A stretch of 64,000 nucleotides of DNA from Candidatus Methylophosphatis haderslevensis. GTDB taxonomy: Bacteria > Pseudomonadota > Gammaproteobacteria > Burkholderiales > Rhodocyclaceae. Where the stretch lies: positions 1,054,001-1,118,000 of the forward strand of contig JADJSA010000001.1 of assembly GCA_016711925.1 (NCBI GenBank), read 5' to 3'. Position 1 is the stretch's first letter. Each line of letters starts with the position of its first letter. The notes under the pieces are model-generated. The model did not search any database. It worked only from the letters and a program-made list of their open reading frames with translations, and was not told the origin of the DNA. The translations under genes and the position numbers were made by a program. This document shows positions 52,883 through 60,540 of the stretch, one piece after another.

Positions 52883-53534
52883 CCGGATACGCGCCGGCGA
52901 GCCAGGTGGCCAGCGGCATGACGACGGCCGGCGCACCGTTGTCGCGAAACCAGGTGTCCACCGCCCAGCGCGCCTCGATCAGCGGGTCGGGCAGCGGCGC
53001 GGCGGGCGCCGGGGCGCCGGCCATGGTCCAGCCGGCCTCGTCGTAACAATGGGCGCAGGGGTCGGCTTGCGCGACCGGCAGGCGCCGCGCGACCGGCGCA
53101 TCGCGTTGCTCGATCACCGCGCTGAAGTGCTGGACGATCAGCATGCTGCGCCGCGCCGGCTCGATGACGCGATGGTGGCGCAGCCAGCCCTGCGCCTCGA
53201 TCATCCGCAGCAGGCGCGTGGTGGAGGTCGCGTGATCGATGCAATCCATGCGGCCTTCGACCTCGCCGTCTGCGAGGTCGCCGCCCTTGTCGGCATGGAT
53301 CGGCAACTGCTCGCCGGCCCAGCGGTAGAGCGATCCGAGCGCGAGCGCGAGCCGTTCGCGCTCGCCGGCGGCGTCGGCCGCCTCGCCCAACCGATCGCGC
53401 ACCGCGCCGAGTTGCGCATCGTCGTAGTGCACCCAGTCTTCGACTCGGCAACCGTAGTCGTAGCAGAACTGCACCGACTGGGCGGCCGGCGCGCTGCTCG
53501 CGGCCAGCCACAGCAGGCACGCCCAGAACCTCAT
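52875..53534 (-). CDS. Secreted hypothetical protein between nudJ and mnmA
   Basis: The ATG at 53534 overlaps the nudJ stop (ATGA). The 219-residue protein has a signal (MRFWACLLWLAASSAPAAQS) and four to five Cys, including VQFCYDYGCR and PCAHCYDEAGW. A region MDCIDHATSTTRLLRMIEAQGWL and WFRDNGAPAVVMPLATWLAG looks conserved, but I cannot assign a family. Coupling to nudJ and mnmA is clear. Confidence 0.75.
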   Translation of the reverse strand: MRFWACLLWLAASSAPAAQSVQFCYDYGCRVEDWVHYDDAQLGAVRDRLGEAADAAGERERLALALGSLYRWAGEQLPIHADKGGDLADGEVEGRMDCIDHATSTTRLLRMIEAQGWLRHHRVIEPARRSMLIVQHFSAVIEQRDAPVARRLPVAQADPCAHCYDEAGWTMAGAPAPAAPLPDPLIEARWAVDTWFRDNGAPAVVMPLATWLAGAYPDD

Positions 53535-53983
53535 CCCCAATGCCGGATGATTTCGAGCGGATAGCGCCTGCCCGCCTGCCAGTCGGTCACGCACTGGCGC
53601 ACCAGCGGGCTGCGGTGGCGGTCCGTGCAGGCGTCGATCTCGGCCGGCGTCAGCCACAGCGCGCGGACGATGCCGGCGTCGAGTTCGCGCGTCTCGTCCC
53701 AGCCCAGCAGGTCGCCGGCAAAGGCAAAGCGCAGGTAGGTGATGTCGCGTTGCGCAATGCGGATCTGGTAGACGCCGACCAGGTGGGTCGGGCGAAAAGC
53801 GTGGGCGGTCTCTTCCAGCGTTTCGCGCACGCAGGCCTCGACCAGCGACTCGCCTTCGTCGAGGTGGCCGGCCGGCTGGTTGAAGCGCAGGCCGTCGGTG
53901 GTTTCCTCTTCCACCAGCAGGAAGCGGCCATCGCGCTCGATCAGCGCGGCGACGGTGACATTGGGTTTCCAGATTCTTTCCAT
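53531..53983 (-). CDS. nudJ: NudJ-like Nudix phosphatase
   Basis: A 150-residue enzyme with the Nudix box GHLDEGESLVEACVRETLEETA, preceded by NVTVAALIERDGRFLLVEEET. NudJ removes phosphate from thiamine pyrophosphate precursors and nucleoside phosphates. It overlaps the downstream gene (ATGA), and mnmA follows. The order nudJ - secreted protein - mnmA is compatible with one transcript. Confidence 0.92.
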   Translation of the reverse strand: MERIWKPNVTVAALIERDGRFLLVEEETTDGLRFNQPAGHLDEGESLVEACVRETLEETAHAFRPTHLVGVYQIRIAQRDITYLRFAFAGDLLGWDETRELDAGIVRALWLTPAEIDACTDRHRSPLVRQCVTDWQAGRRYPLEIIRHWG

Positions 53984-54120
53984 GATGGTTCCCGGGGCAA
54001 GCCGCGTATTTTACCCGGGCAGGGCGCGCCATTCCCGCGCCCGCCGGGCAGCGCAGGAATGTCGGCCGACAGAAGCCGCCGATCGGCCGCGACAATCTTC
54101 GCCGGACCCGTTCCCGGACT

Positions 54121-54148
54121 TTGGAGTGACGTCGAAATGCGCTAAAAT
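54121..54148 (+). promoter_or_regulatory. Candidate sigma-70 promoter for ilvE
   Basis: TTGGAG (54121-54126) and TAAAAT (54143-54148) are spaced by 16 bp, 77 bp upstream of the ilvE start. Confidence 0.4.
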
Positions 54149-54225
54149 CAAGCCCTTCCACGCACTTCACGCTCGATCTTCACGCACGCTTTTCAGGCTG
54201 ATTCCCAGCACTCGGAGATTTCAAG

Positions 54226-55149
54226 ATGTCGATGGCGGACCGCGACGGGTTCATATGGCATGACGGCAAGCTGGTGCCGTGGCGCGAGGCCACCACCCAC
54301 GTGCTCACCCACTCGCTGCACTACGGTCTGGCGGTATTCGAGGGCGTGCGCGCCTACAACACGCAGATCGGCACCGCGATCTTCCGCCTGAAGGAGCACA
54401 CCGACCGGCTGTTCAATTCGGCGCACATCTACCGCATGACGATTCCCTACACGCGCCAGCAGTTGATGGAGGCGCAGCGCGAGGTGGTGCGCGCCAACAG
54501 TCTGGAATCCTGCTACATCCGCCCGATCGCCTTTTACGGTTCGGAGAAGATGGGCGTCTCGCCCAAGGGTGCCGCAGTCCATGTGTCGATCGCCGCCTGG
54601 CCGTGGGGCGCCTATCTCGGCGCCGAGGGCATCGAGAAGGGCATCCGCGTCAAGACCTCGAGCTACGCGCGCCACCATGTCAATGTGTCGATGTGCCGCG
54701 CCAAGTATTCGGGCACCTACGCCAACTCGATCCTCGCCAACCTGGAAGCCACCGAACACGGCTACGACGAGGCGCTGCTGCTCGACGTGGACGGCTTCGT
54801 CGCCGAAGGCGCCGGCGAGAACCTGTTCATCGTCAAGGACGGCGTGATCTACGAACCCGAGATCGCCTCGGCGTTGATCGGCATCACCCGCGCTTCGATC
54901 ATTCGCTTGGCCGCCGACCTCGGCTACGAAGTGCGCGCAAAGCGCCTGACGCGCGACGACGTCTACTTGGCCGACGAAGCCTTTTTCACCGGCACTGCCG
55001 CAGAGGTCACGCCGATCCGCGAACTGGACGGCCGCCAGATCGGCGAAGGCAAGCGCGGCCCGCTCACCACCAAGTTGCAGGCGCTGTTCTTCGACGTGGT
55101 CAATGGCCGCGCCGAGAAGTACCGCGAATGGCTCACGCCCGTTAAGTAA
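54226..55149 (+). CDS. ilvE: IlvE, branched-chain amino acid aminotransferase
   Basis: A 307-residue class IV PLP enzyme. It opens MSMADRDGFIWHDGKLVPWREATTHVLTHSLHYG and carries the PLP Lys in SMCRAKYSGTYANSILANLEA. Further motifs are LLDVDGFVAEGAGENLFIVKDG and FFTGTAAEVTPIRELDGR. It makes and breaks Leu, Ile and Val with glutamate. A GGAG ribosome site precedes the ATG. The CHCC zinc-finger gene follows 17 bp later. Confidence 0.95.
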   Translation: MSMADRDGFIWHDGKLVPWREATTHVLTHSLHYGLAVFEGVRAYNTQIGTAIFRLKEHTDRLFNSAHIYRMTIPYTRQQLMEAQREVVRANSLESCYIRPIAFYGSEKMGVSPKGAAVHVSIAAWPWGAYLGAEGIEKGIRVKTSSYARHHVNVSMCRAKYSGTYANSILANLEATEHGYDEALLLDVDGFVAEGAGENLFIVKDGVIYEPEIASALIGITRASIIRLAADLGYEVRAKRLTRDDVYLADEAFFTGTAAEVTPIRELDGRQIGEGKRGPLTTKLQALFFDVVNGRAEKYREWLTPVK

Positions 55150-55166
55150 CATCGACGAGAGAAAAC

Positions 55167-55367
55167 ATGTCCGAGCTGAAAGACAACACCCGCCAGGTCG
55201 ACGTCACCGCCAAGGATCTGCCGCTGCACTGCCCGCGCCCCGGCGCGCCGCTGTGGGCACGCCACCCGCGCGTATTCCTCGACGTGCTGAAGACCGGCGA
55301 GGCCTACTGCCAATACTGCGGCACGCGTTACGTCTTTACCGGCGAAAAGCCCAAGGGCGGCCACTGA
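55167..55367 (+). CDS. Small CHCC-type zinc-finger protein
   Basis: A 66-residue protein with the zinc ligands HCPRPGAPLWARHPRV and YCQYCGTRYVF, spaced as in the CHCC (NDUFS6-like) zinc-finger family. In many betaproteobacteria it sits next to ilvE, as here. Role unknown, possibly a complex I or assembly factor. Cotranscribed with ilvE. Confidence 0.85.
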   Translation: MSELKDNTRQVDVTAKDLPLHCPRPGAPLWARHPRVFLDVLKTGEAYCQYCGTRYVFTGEKPKGGH

Positions 55368-55459
55368 ACGGCGGCAAGGAGTGAGGGGCAAGGCGCCAGC
55401 AGCCAAGCTCGGAGTGCCTGCGCAGCGGTTGCGGCTCGAACGTCGCAGGCGGTAGCGCG

Positions 55460-56524
55460 ATGTCTTCCCACTCCTCTCCCCTGCCCCCTCGTCCCTCACC
55501 GACAACCCCCTCGCGCATCCTCGTCGTCGCCCCCTCGTGGATCGGCGACACCGTCATCGCGCAGCCGCTTTTCATGCGGCTGGTCGAACGCGATCCCGGT
55601 TGTGAAATCGACGCCCTGGCGCAGCCCTGGGTCGCCCCCGTGCTGCGCGCCATGCCGCAGATCGCCGGCGTCATCGAAAGCCCGCTGCGCCACGGCCGAT
55701 TCGATTTCGCGCTGCGCCGGCAGCTTGCCCGGCGACTGGCCGCCGGCCGCTACGACGAAGCGATCGTCCTGCCCAATTCGTGGAAATCGGCGCTGCTGCC
55801 ATTTCTCGCCGGCATCGCGCGACGCACTGGCTTCATCGGCGAATCGCGTTACGGCCTGCTCAATCGCCGGCACAAACTCGACACCATCCAGTTGCCGCGC
55901 CAGGTGGATCGCTACGCCCAGCTCGCGCAGCCGCCGGGCGAGGCGCTGCGACTGCCGCTGCCGCAGCCGCAACTGACCCACGATGCGGCTCGCGAAGCGG
56001 CCACCCTGGCCGCGCTCGGACTCGCCGGGGCGCACCAGCCGATCGTCTTTTGCCCTGGTGCCGAGTACGGCCCGGCCAAGCGCTGGCCCGCCGCCTATTA
56101 CGCCGAACTGGCGCGTGCGCTCGGCGCGCGCGGCCATGCGATCTGGCTGCTCGGCTCGGCCAAGGATGCGCCGGTGGCCGACGAAATCGCCGCCACCAGT
56201 GCCGGCGCGGCCGCGAGTCTGTGCGGACACACCACGCTCGGACAGGCGCTCGACCTCATCGGCGCCGCAAAGCTCGTCGTCACCAACGACTCCGGGCTGA
56301 TGCACGTGGCCGCGGCGCTGGGCCGGCCGCTGATCGCGCTGTATGGCTCGTCCAGCCCGGACTACACGCCACCACTGTCGGACAAAGCGGCTATCATCTG
56401 GCGCAAACCGGATTGCAGCCCGTGCTTCAAACGCGAGTGCCCGCTCGGCCATTTCCGCTGCATGACGGAATTGACACCCGACTCGGTACTGGAAACCGCA
56501 ACGAGAAAGCTCGCCGATGCCTGA
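55460..56524 (+). CDS. waaF: LPS heptosyltransferase II (WaaF type)
   Basis: A 354-residue GT9 glycosyltransferase with RILVVAPSWIGDTVIAQPLF at the core start, FCPGAEYGPAKRWPAAYYAELA for the nucleotide sugar, and LVVTNDSGLMHVAAALGRPLIALYGSSSPDYTPP. It adds the second heptose to the LPS inner core. The ATG at 55460 gives a 17-residue Ser/Pro-rich start that looks derived from the spacer repeat; a later start is possible. Confidence 0.93.
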   Translation: MSSHSSPLPPRPSPTTPSRILVVAPSWIGDTVIAQPLFMRLVERDPGCEIDALAQPWVAPVLRAMPQIAGVIESPLRHGRFDFALRRQLARRLAAGRYDEAIVLPNSWKSALLPFLAGIARRTGFIGESRYGLLNRRHKLDTIQLPRQVDRYAQLAQPPGEALRLPLPQPQLTHDAAREAATLAALGLAGAHQPIVFCPGAEYGPAKRWPAAYYAELARALGARGHAIWLLGSAKDAPVADEIAATSAGAAASLCGHTTLGQALDLIGAAKLVVTNDSGLMHVAAALGRPLIALYGSSSPDYTPPLSDKAAIIWRKPDCSPCFKRECPLGHFRCMTELTPDSVLETATRKLADA

Positions 56525-56960
56525 TCCGACCCTCAGCAAGACGATCTACACCACGCCCCAGCAGGCCGAGGCGGCGTTCTACGAGGCGATCGAGCGCGCC
56601 GATCTGGAAGCCATGATGGCGGTGTGGGCCGAGGACGAAGAGATCATCTGCATCCACCCCGGCGGCGCGCGCCTGGCCGGCTACACGGCGGTGCGCGAGG
56701 GGTGGCGGCAGATATTCGCCGGCGGCCGCAACCTGCGCTTTGCGCTGGCCGGCCAGGTTTATTCGCAGGGCATGCTGCTGTCGGTGCACAGCCTGCACGA
56801 GAACATCACCATCATCGGCGAGCAGCGCAAGCCGCCGCCGGTCGTGGTGACCAACGTCTATATCCGCGGACCGCTCGGCTGGCGCATGCTGGTGCATCAC
56901 GCCTCGCCCGGCCCGGCCGGCAGCGACACGCAACACGAAAAACCCAAGACCGTCCATTGA
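56517..56960 (+). CDS. NTF2-like / SnoaL-type protein
   Basis: A 147-residue protein overlapping waaF by 8 bp. It has the NTF2 pattern: QQAEAAFYEAIERADLEAMMAVWAEDEEIICIHPGGARLAGYTAVREGWRQIF, then ITIIGEQRKPPPVVVTNVY and GWRMLVHHAS. It resembles small nuclear-transport-factor-2-like proteins of unknown role. It overlaps the next gene by TTGA. Confidence 0.82.
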   Translation: MPDPTLSKTIYTTPQQAEAAFYEAIERADLEAMMAVWAEDEEIICIHPGGARLAGYTAVREGWRQIFAGGRNLRFALAGQVYSQGMLLSVHSLHENITIIGEQRKPPPVVVTNVYIRGPLGWRMLVHHASPGPAGSDTQHEKPKTVH

Positions 56961-57937
56961 CGATCGCGCCGGGCGCCCCGCCGAACTTTCCGACCTACCG
57001 CGCACCGGCCTGGCTCGCCAACGCGCACGCGCAGACCATCTGGCCGCGCACGCTGATGGGCCGGCTGCCCGACTACCGGCGCGAGCGCTGGGAGACGCCC
57101 GACGGCGACTTCATCGATCTCGACTGGGTGGACGGCCCGCCGCATGCGCCGCTGCTCGTGCTGTTCCATGGCCTCGAAGGCAGTTCGCGCAGCCATTACG
57201 CGCGCTCCGTGATGCGCGCCGCAGCGGCGCACGGCTGGTGCGGCGTGGTGCCGCATTTTCGCGGCTGCTCGGGCGAGCCGAACCGGCTGCCGCGCGCCTA
57301 TCACTCGGGCGACTCGGACGAGATCGACTGGGTGCTGCGCCGTCTGCGGGCGCTCGATCCGCCGCGCCCGCTCTACGCCACCGGCATTTCACTCGGCGGC
57401 AACGCGCTGGCCAAGTGGGCCGGTGAGCGGGGCGAGGATGCGGCGCAGGTGGTGCGCGCAATCGCCGCGGTCTGCGCGCCGCTCGACTTGGCGGTGGCCG
57501 GACGCGCGCTCGAATGCGGCTTCAACCGCGTCTACACCGAGTACTTCCTGCGCAGCATGCGCCCGAACGCGCTGCGCAAGCTGGCGCGATTCCCCGGCAT
57601 CGGCGACCGGCAACGCATTGCCGGCGCGCGCACGCTCTACCAGTTCGACGACGCGGTCACCGCGCCGCTGCACGGCTTTCGCGACGCCGACGACTACTGG
57701 CGACGCGCCAGCGCCAAGCCCCATCTGCCCGGCATAGCCGTGCCGGCGCTGCTGCTCAACGCGCGCAACGATCCGTTTCTGCCGGCGCACGCGCTGCCCG
57801 CGGCGAACGCGGTCTCGCGCCTCGTTGTCCGCGAATTCCCCGAGCATGGCGGCCACGTCGGCTTCGTCAGCGGCCGCTTTCCCGGCCACCTCGACTGGCT
57901 GGCGCAACGGCTGATCGCGTTCTTCCAATCCGTTTAG
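56957..57937 (+). CDS. YheT-like alpha/beta hydrolase
   Basis: The likely start is a TTG at 56957 overlapping the NTF2-like stop (TTGA). The 326-residue protein has LLVLFHGLEGSSRSHYARS for the oxyanion hole, GVVPHFRGCSGEPNRLPRAYHSGDSDEI, the nucleophile Ser in ATGISLGGNALAKW, the acid in NARNDPFLP and the His in EHGGHVGFVSG. This is the YheT family; it is a predicted carboxylesterase of the cytosol. Substrate unknown. Confidence 0.9.
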   Translation: MTIAPGAPPNFPTYRAPAWLANAHAQTIWPRTLMGRLPDYRRERWETPDGDFIDLDWVDGPPHAPLLVLFHGLEGSSRSHYARSVMRAAAAHGWCGVVPHFRGCSGEPNRLPRAYHSGDSDEIDWVLRRLRALDPPRPLYATGISLGGNALAKWAGERGEDAAQVVRAIAAVCAPLDLAVAGRALECGFNRVYTEYFLRSMRPNALRKLARFPGIGDRQRIAGARTLYQFDDAVTAPLHGFRDADDYWRRASAKPHLPGIAVPALLLNARNDPFLPAHALPAANAVSRLVVREFPEHGGHVGFVSGRFPGHLDWLAQRLIAFFQSV

Positions 57938-57965
57938 CATGGCATGGTGGCGGGCATCGCCACAA

Positions 57966-58040
57966 CCCGCATGAAATGGCGCTGCGCGGCCATGCCGTGC
58001 CACGAGGTCCATTTCATCGGCCTCGCGGGGCTGCCCATGC
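57966..58040. repeat. REP-like element, copy 10
   Basis: CCGCATGAAATGGCGCTGCGCGGCCATGCC with the arm GAGGTCCATTTCATCGG is in the 303-bp gap before the outer membrane protein gene. Nothing else is recognised in the gap. Confidence 0.55.
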
Positions 58041-58240
58041 CAGGAGCGCCAAACCACGCGGCCTTCGGCGTGCAGACCGAACATGCGATCGGCGCGGGCA
58101 GTCGCCCGCCGCCGCACGGGCGTGCGCCGGCTCACGTCATCGGAAACACGGCGGCGCCGCAGTTGATCGCAGTGCACAAACCCGCGCGCAAAGTGATACA
58201 TTTGCCGGCCTGTTTGGCTCCACTTCGGTTCGACGCCCCT

Positions 58241-60394
58241 ATGAAACAACAAATCGTCCGGCGTCCGCGATATGCTCGCGGCGCGCAACCAGGCTGCTCG
58301 GCGTTGCTGCTGGCAATCCTCGGTGCCTTCGCCAACCAGGCTGGCGCACAAGGGGCGGCCGCTGCGCCGGCGCCGGCCGGCACCACGACCGTCGAATCCG
58401 GCGCCAGCCTGAGCTACGTTGGCGCGCGCTCGCGGGTCGGCATCGGCTATGACAGGGACAGCAAGGCGCGCGGCGAATTCAGCCATGTGCTGACCGAGGA
58501 TGCGCTCTCGGCCTTCATTGCGCAGGGCTGGATCAGCAAGCGCAGCGGTGGCCTGCGCGCGGACTACAACTGGATCGGCGGCGCCGACGGCAAACCGGCA
58601 CCCGGCAGCCTGGTGCGCAAGCTGTTCGGCGCCTTCGACCGCAATCAGGACGGCGACCGCAAGGCCACCATCGGCTTCGGGCTGGAAAGCGAAATGTGGT
58701 TCGGCAATCTCGCCTACAGCCGCGGCCTTTCCGGCAAGCGCTACATCGACGCGCTCGGCACCACCACCGAGACCACGCAGCAATCCGGCACCGATGCCGG
58801 CCGGCCGTTTATCGACACGATCACCACGACCACCACTACGCGCCTGTTCGAGCGCGCCTATGAACACGGCATCGGCGTGCGCGCCGGCCGTTTCTACGCG
58901 CCGGCGCTGCTGCGGCTGAGCCTCGGGTTCGATCGCGAATGGGGCGATTTTTCCTCGCGCCAGAACACCGTGTCGCTCGACCTGGAGAAGTTCTTCTCCG
59001 GCTCGCCGCACAGCCTGGCGCTGCACCTCGAGCGCTACAACAAGTCGGGCGAATACGAAACGCGCAGCAACGACACCCGCGTGCAGGTGACGTATCGCTA
59101 CAGCTTCGGCGGCTCGAATTTCGCCGACAGCGCCGGGTGGCGACAGACGCGCACCACGCAGCAGATGCCGGTGGAAACACCGGGCACGCCTGCCCGCGCC
59201 GTCCCCGCGCCGGTCGCACTGCCGCCGGCCACGCTGACCCGGAGCGAGTCGCGCATCGTCAAGACCACGGCGACGATGACCAGCGATGCCTTCTTCGCAC
59301 TCGACCGCGCCACGCTGACCGACACCGCCCGGCGCGAACTCGACCGAATCGCCGAGTTGTTGAAGGGCAACGGCCACAGCGGCAACGTGCGCATCGTCGG
59401 CCACACCTGCGACCTCGGCTCCGATGCGTATAACATGAGACTCTCGCTGCGCCGCGCCAACGCGGTGCGCGACTACCTGGTGAGCCGCGGCGCGGGCAGC
59501 GCGGATACCTTCGTCGCCGAAGGCATGGGCGAACGCGATCCGAAGTACCCCAACACGCGCGCGATGCGGCCGAAAAACCGACGCGTGGACCTTGAATTCA
59601 TCCAGTACCGGGACAAGACCGAGACCGTCCCGGTGCCGGTACCCGCGCCCGCGATGACCGAGGCAACGCCGGCAACCGTGCGCAACGTGCCGGTGGTGGA
59701 ATGGAAGTCCGAGGTCATCGACAGCGAGCCGGCCTGGGTGCGGCGCGCGCTGCACAACACGGTGCGCCACAAGCAGACCGTCGACACGTATCGCGGCGCC
59801 GATGTCGAGCGCACCTCGAGTAGTGTGCGCGCGTTCGGCAATCGCCCGCCGGTGGCGCAGGACGATGCGCTCACCGTCGCGATGGATGCCGCCGCGACCA
59901 TCGCCGTGCTGGCCAACGACTCCGACCCCGACGGCAACACGCTCACAGTCGTCTCGGTGACCACGCCCGCGCACGGCACGGCATCGATCGCGGGCAATGC
60001 GATCGTCTATACGCCGGCCGCCGGCTATTCCGGCAGCGACAGTTTCAGCTACACCATTGACGACGGTGCCGGCGGGCGGGCGAGCGCCCGTGTCGCGGTG
60101 ACCGTGCAGGGCGGCGCCGGCGGCAATCGCCCGCCGGTTGCGGCCAACGACCGCTACCTGGTTCGCTATGAAGGCGACAACCCGCTGCCGGTGCTGAGCA
60201 ACGACAGCGACCCCGACGGCGATACCCTCTCCATCGTTTCGTTCACGCAACCTGCGCTTGGCGTCGTCAGGCAGAGCGGCAACCAGCTCGTCTACACCGG
60301 CGCCGGCAAGTTCACCCTGCAGACCATCACCTACACCATCAGCGACGGCCGCGGCGGCACCGCGACCGCTACTGTCGAACTGGTCGATCCATAG
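58241..60394 (+). CDS. OmpA-family outer membrane protein with two cadherin-like domains
   Basis: I start at the ATG at 58241 (MKQQIVRRPRYARGAQPGCSALLLAILG). The 717-residue protein has a signal, a beta-barrel-like N-part (about 50-320; YRYSFGGSN ends it), then an OmpA peptidoglycan-binding domain at about 350-450 (FFALDRATLTDTARRELDRIAELL and GSDAYNMRLSLRRANAVRDYL). At the C-terminus are two tandem cadherin/Ig-like repeats, each with NRPPVA and NDSDPDG. It would fix the outer membrane to the cell wall, with the repeats facing a partner. Which side the repeats lie on cannot be told. Confidence 0.85.
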   Translation: MKQQIVRRPRYARGAQPGCSALLLAILGAFANQAGAQGAAAAPAPAGTTTVESGASLSYVGARSRVGIGYDRDSKARGEFSHVLTEDALSAFIAQGWISKRSGGLRADYNWIGGADGKPAPGSLVRKLFGAFDRNQDGDRKATIGFGLESEMWFGNLAYSRGLSGKRYIDALGTTTETTQQSGTDAGRPFIDTITTTTTTRLFERAYEHGIGVRAGRFYAPALLRLSLGFDREWGDFSSRQNTVSLDLEKFFSGSPHSLALHLERYNKSGEYETRSNDTRVQVTYRYSFGGSNFADSAGWRQTRTTQQMPVETPGTPARAVPAPVALPPATLTRSESRIVKTTATMTSDAFFALDRATLTDTARRELDRIAELLKGNGHSGNVRIVGHTCDLGSDAYNMRLSLRRANAVRDYLVSRGAGSADTFVAEGMGERDPKYPNTRAMRPKNRRVDLEFIQYRDKTETVPVPVPAPAMTEATPATVRNVPVVEWKSEVIDSEPAWVRRALHNTVRHKQTVDTYRGADVERTSSSVRAFGNRPPVAQDDALTVAMDAAATIAVLANDSDPDGNTLTVVSVTTPAHGTASIAGNAIVYTPAAGYSGSDSFSYTIDDGAGGRASARVAVTVQGGAGGNRPPVAANDRYLVRYEGDNPLPVLSNDSDPDGDTLSIVSFTQPALGVVRQSGNQLVYTGAGKFTLQTITYTISDGRGGTATATVELVDP

Positions 60395-60540
60395 CCGGCG
60401 GATCCCCCGGCGCGCGGCGCATCGTGCGCCGCTGCCGCTCGTCCGCACGGCCTATTTTCTTCAGCCGCGTGGCGTGGCAGTCTGTGCATTCCCGACAGCG
60501 AATTCGGGCCGGCACCGGACAGCAATGAGGAGGCTAGCGC

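Noticed and set aside
57389..60448. Minus-strand 1019-codon open frame
   Set aside because: It runs opposite the YheT-like hydrolase and the OmpA-type gene and has no recognisable domain.
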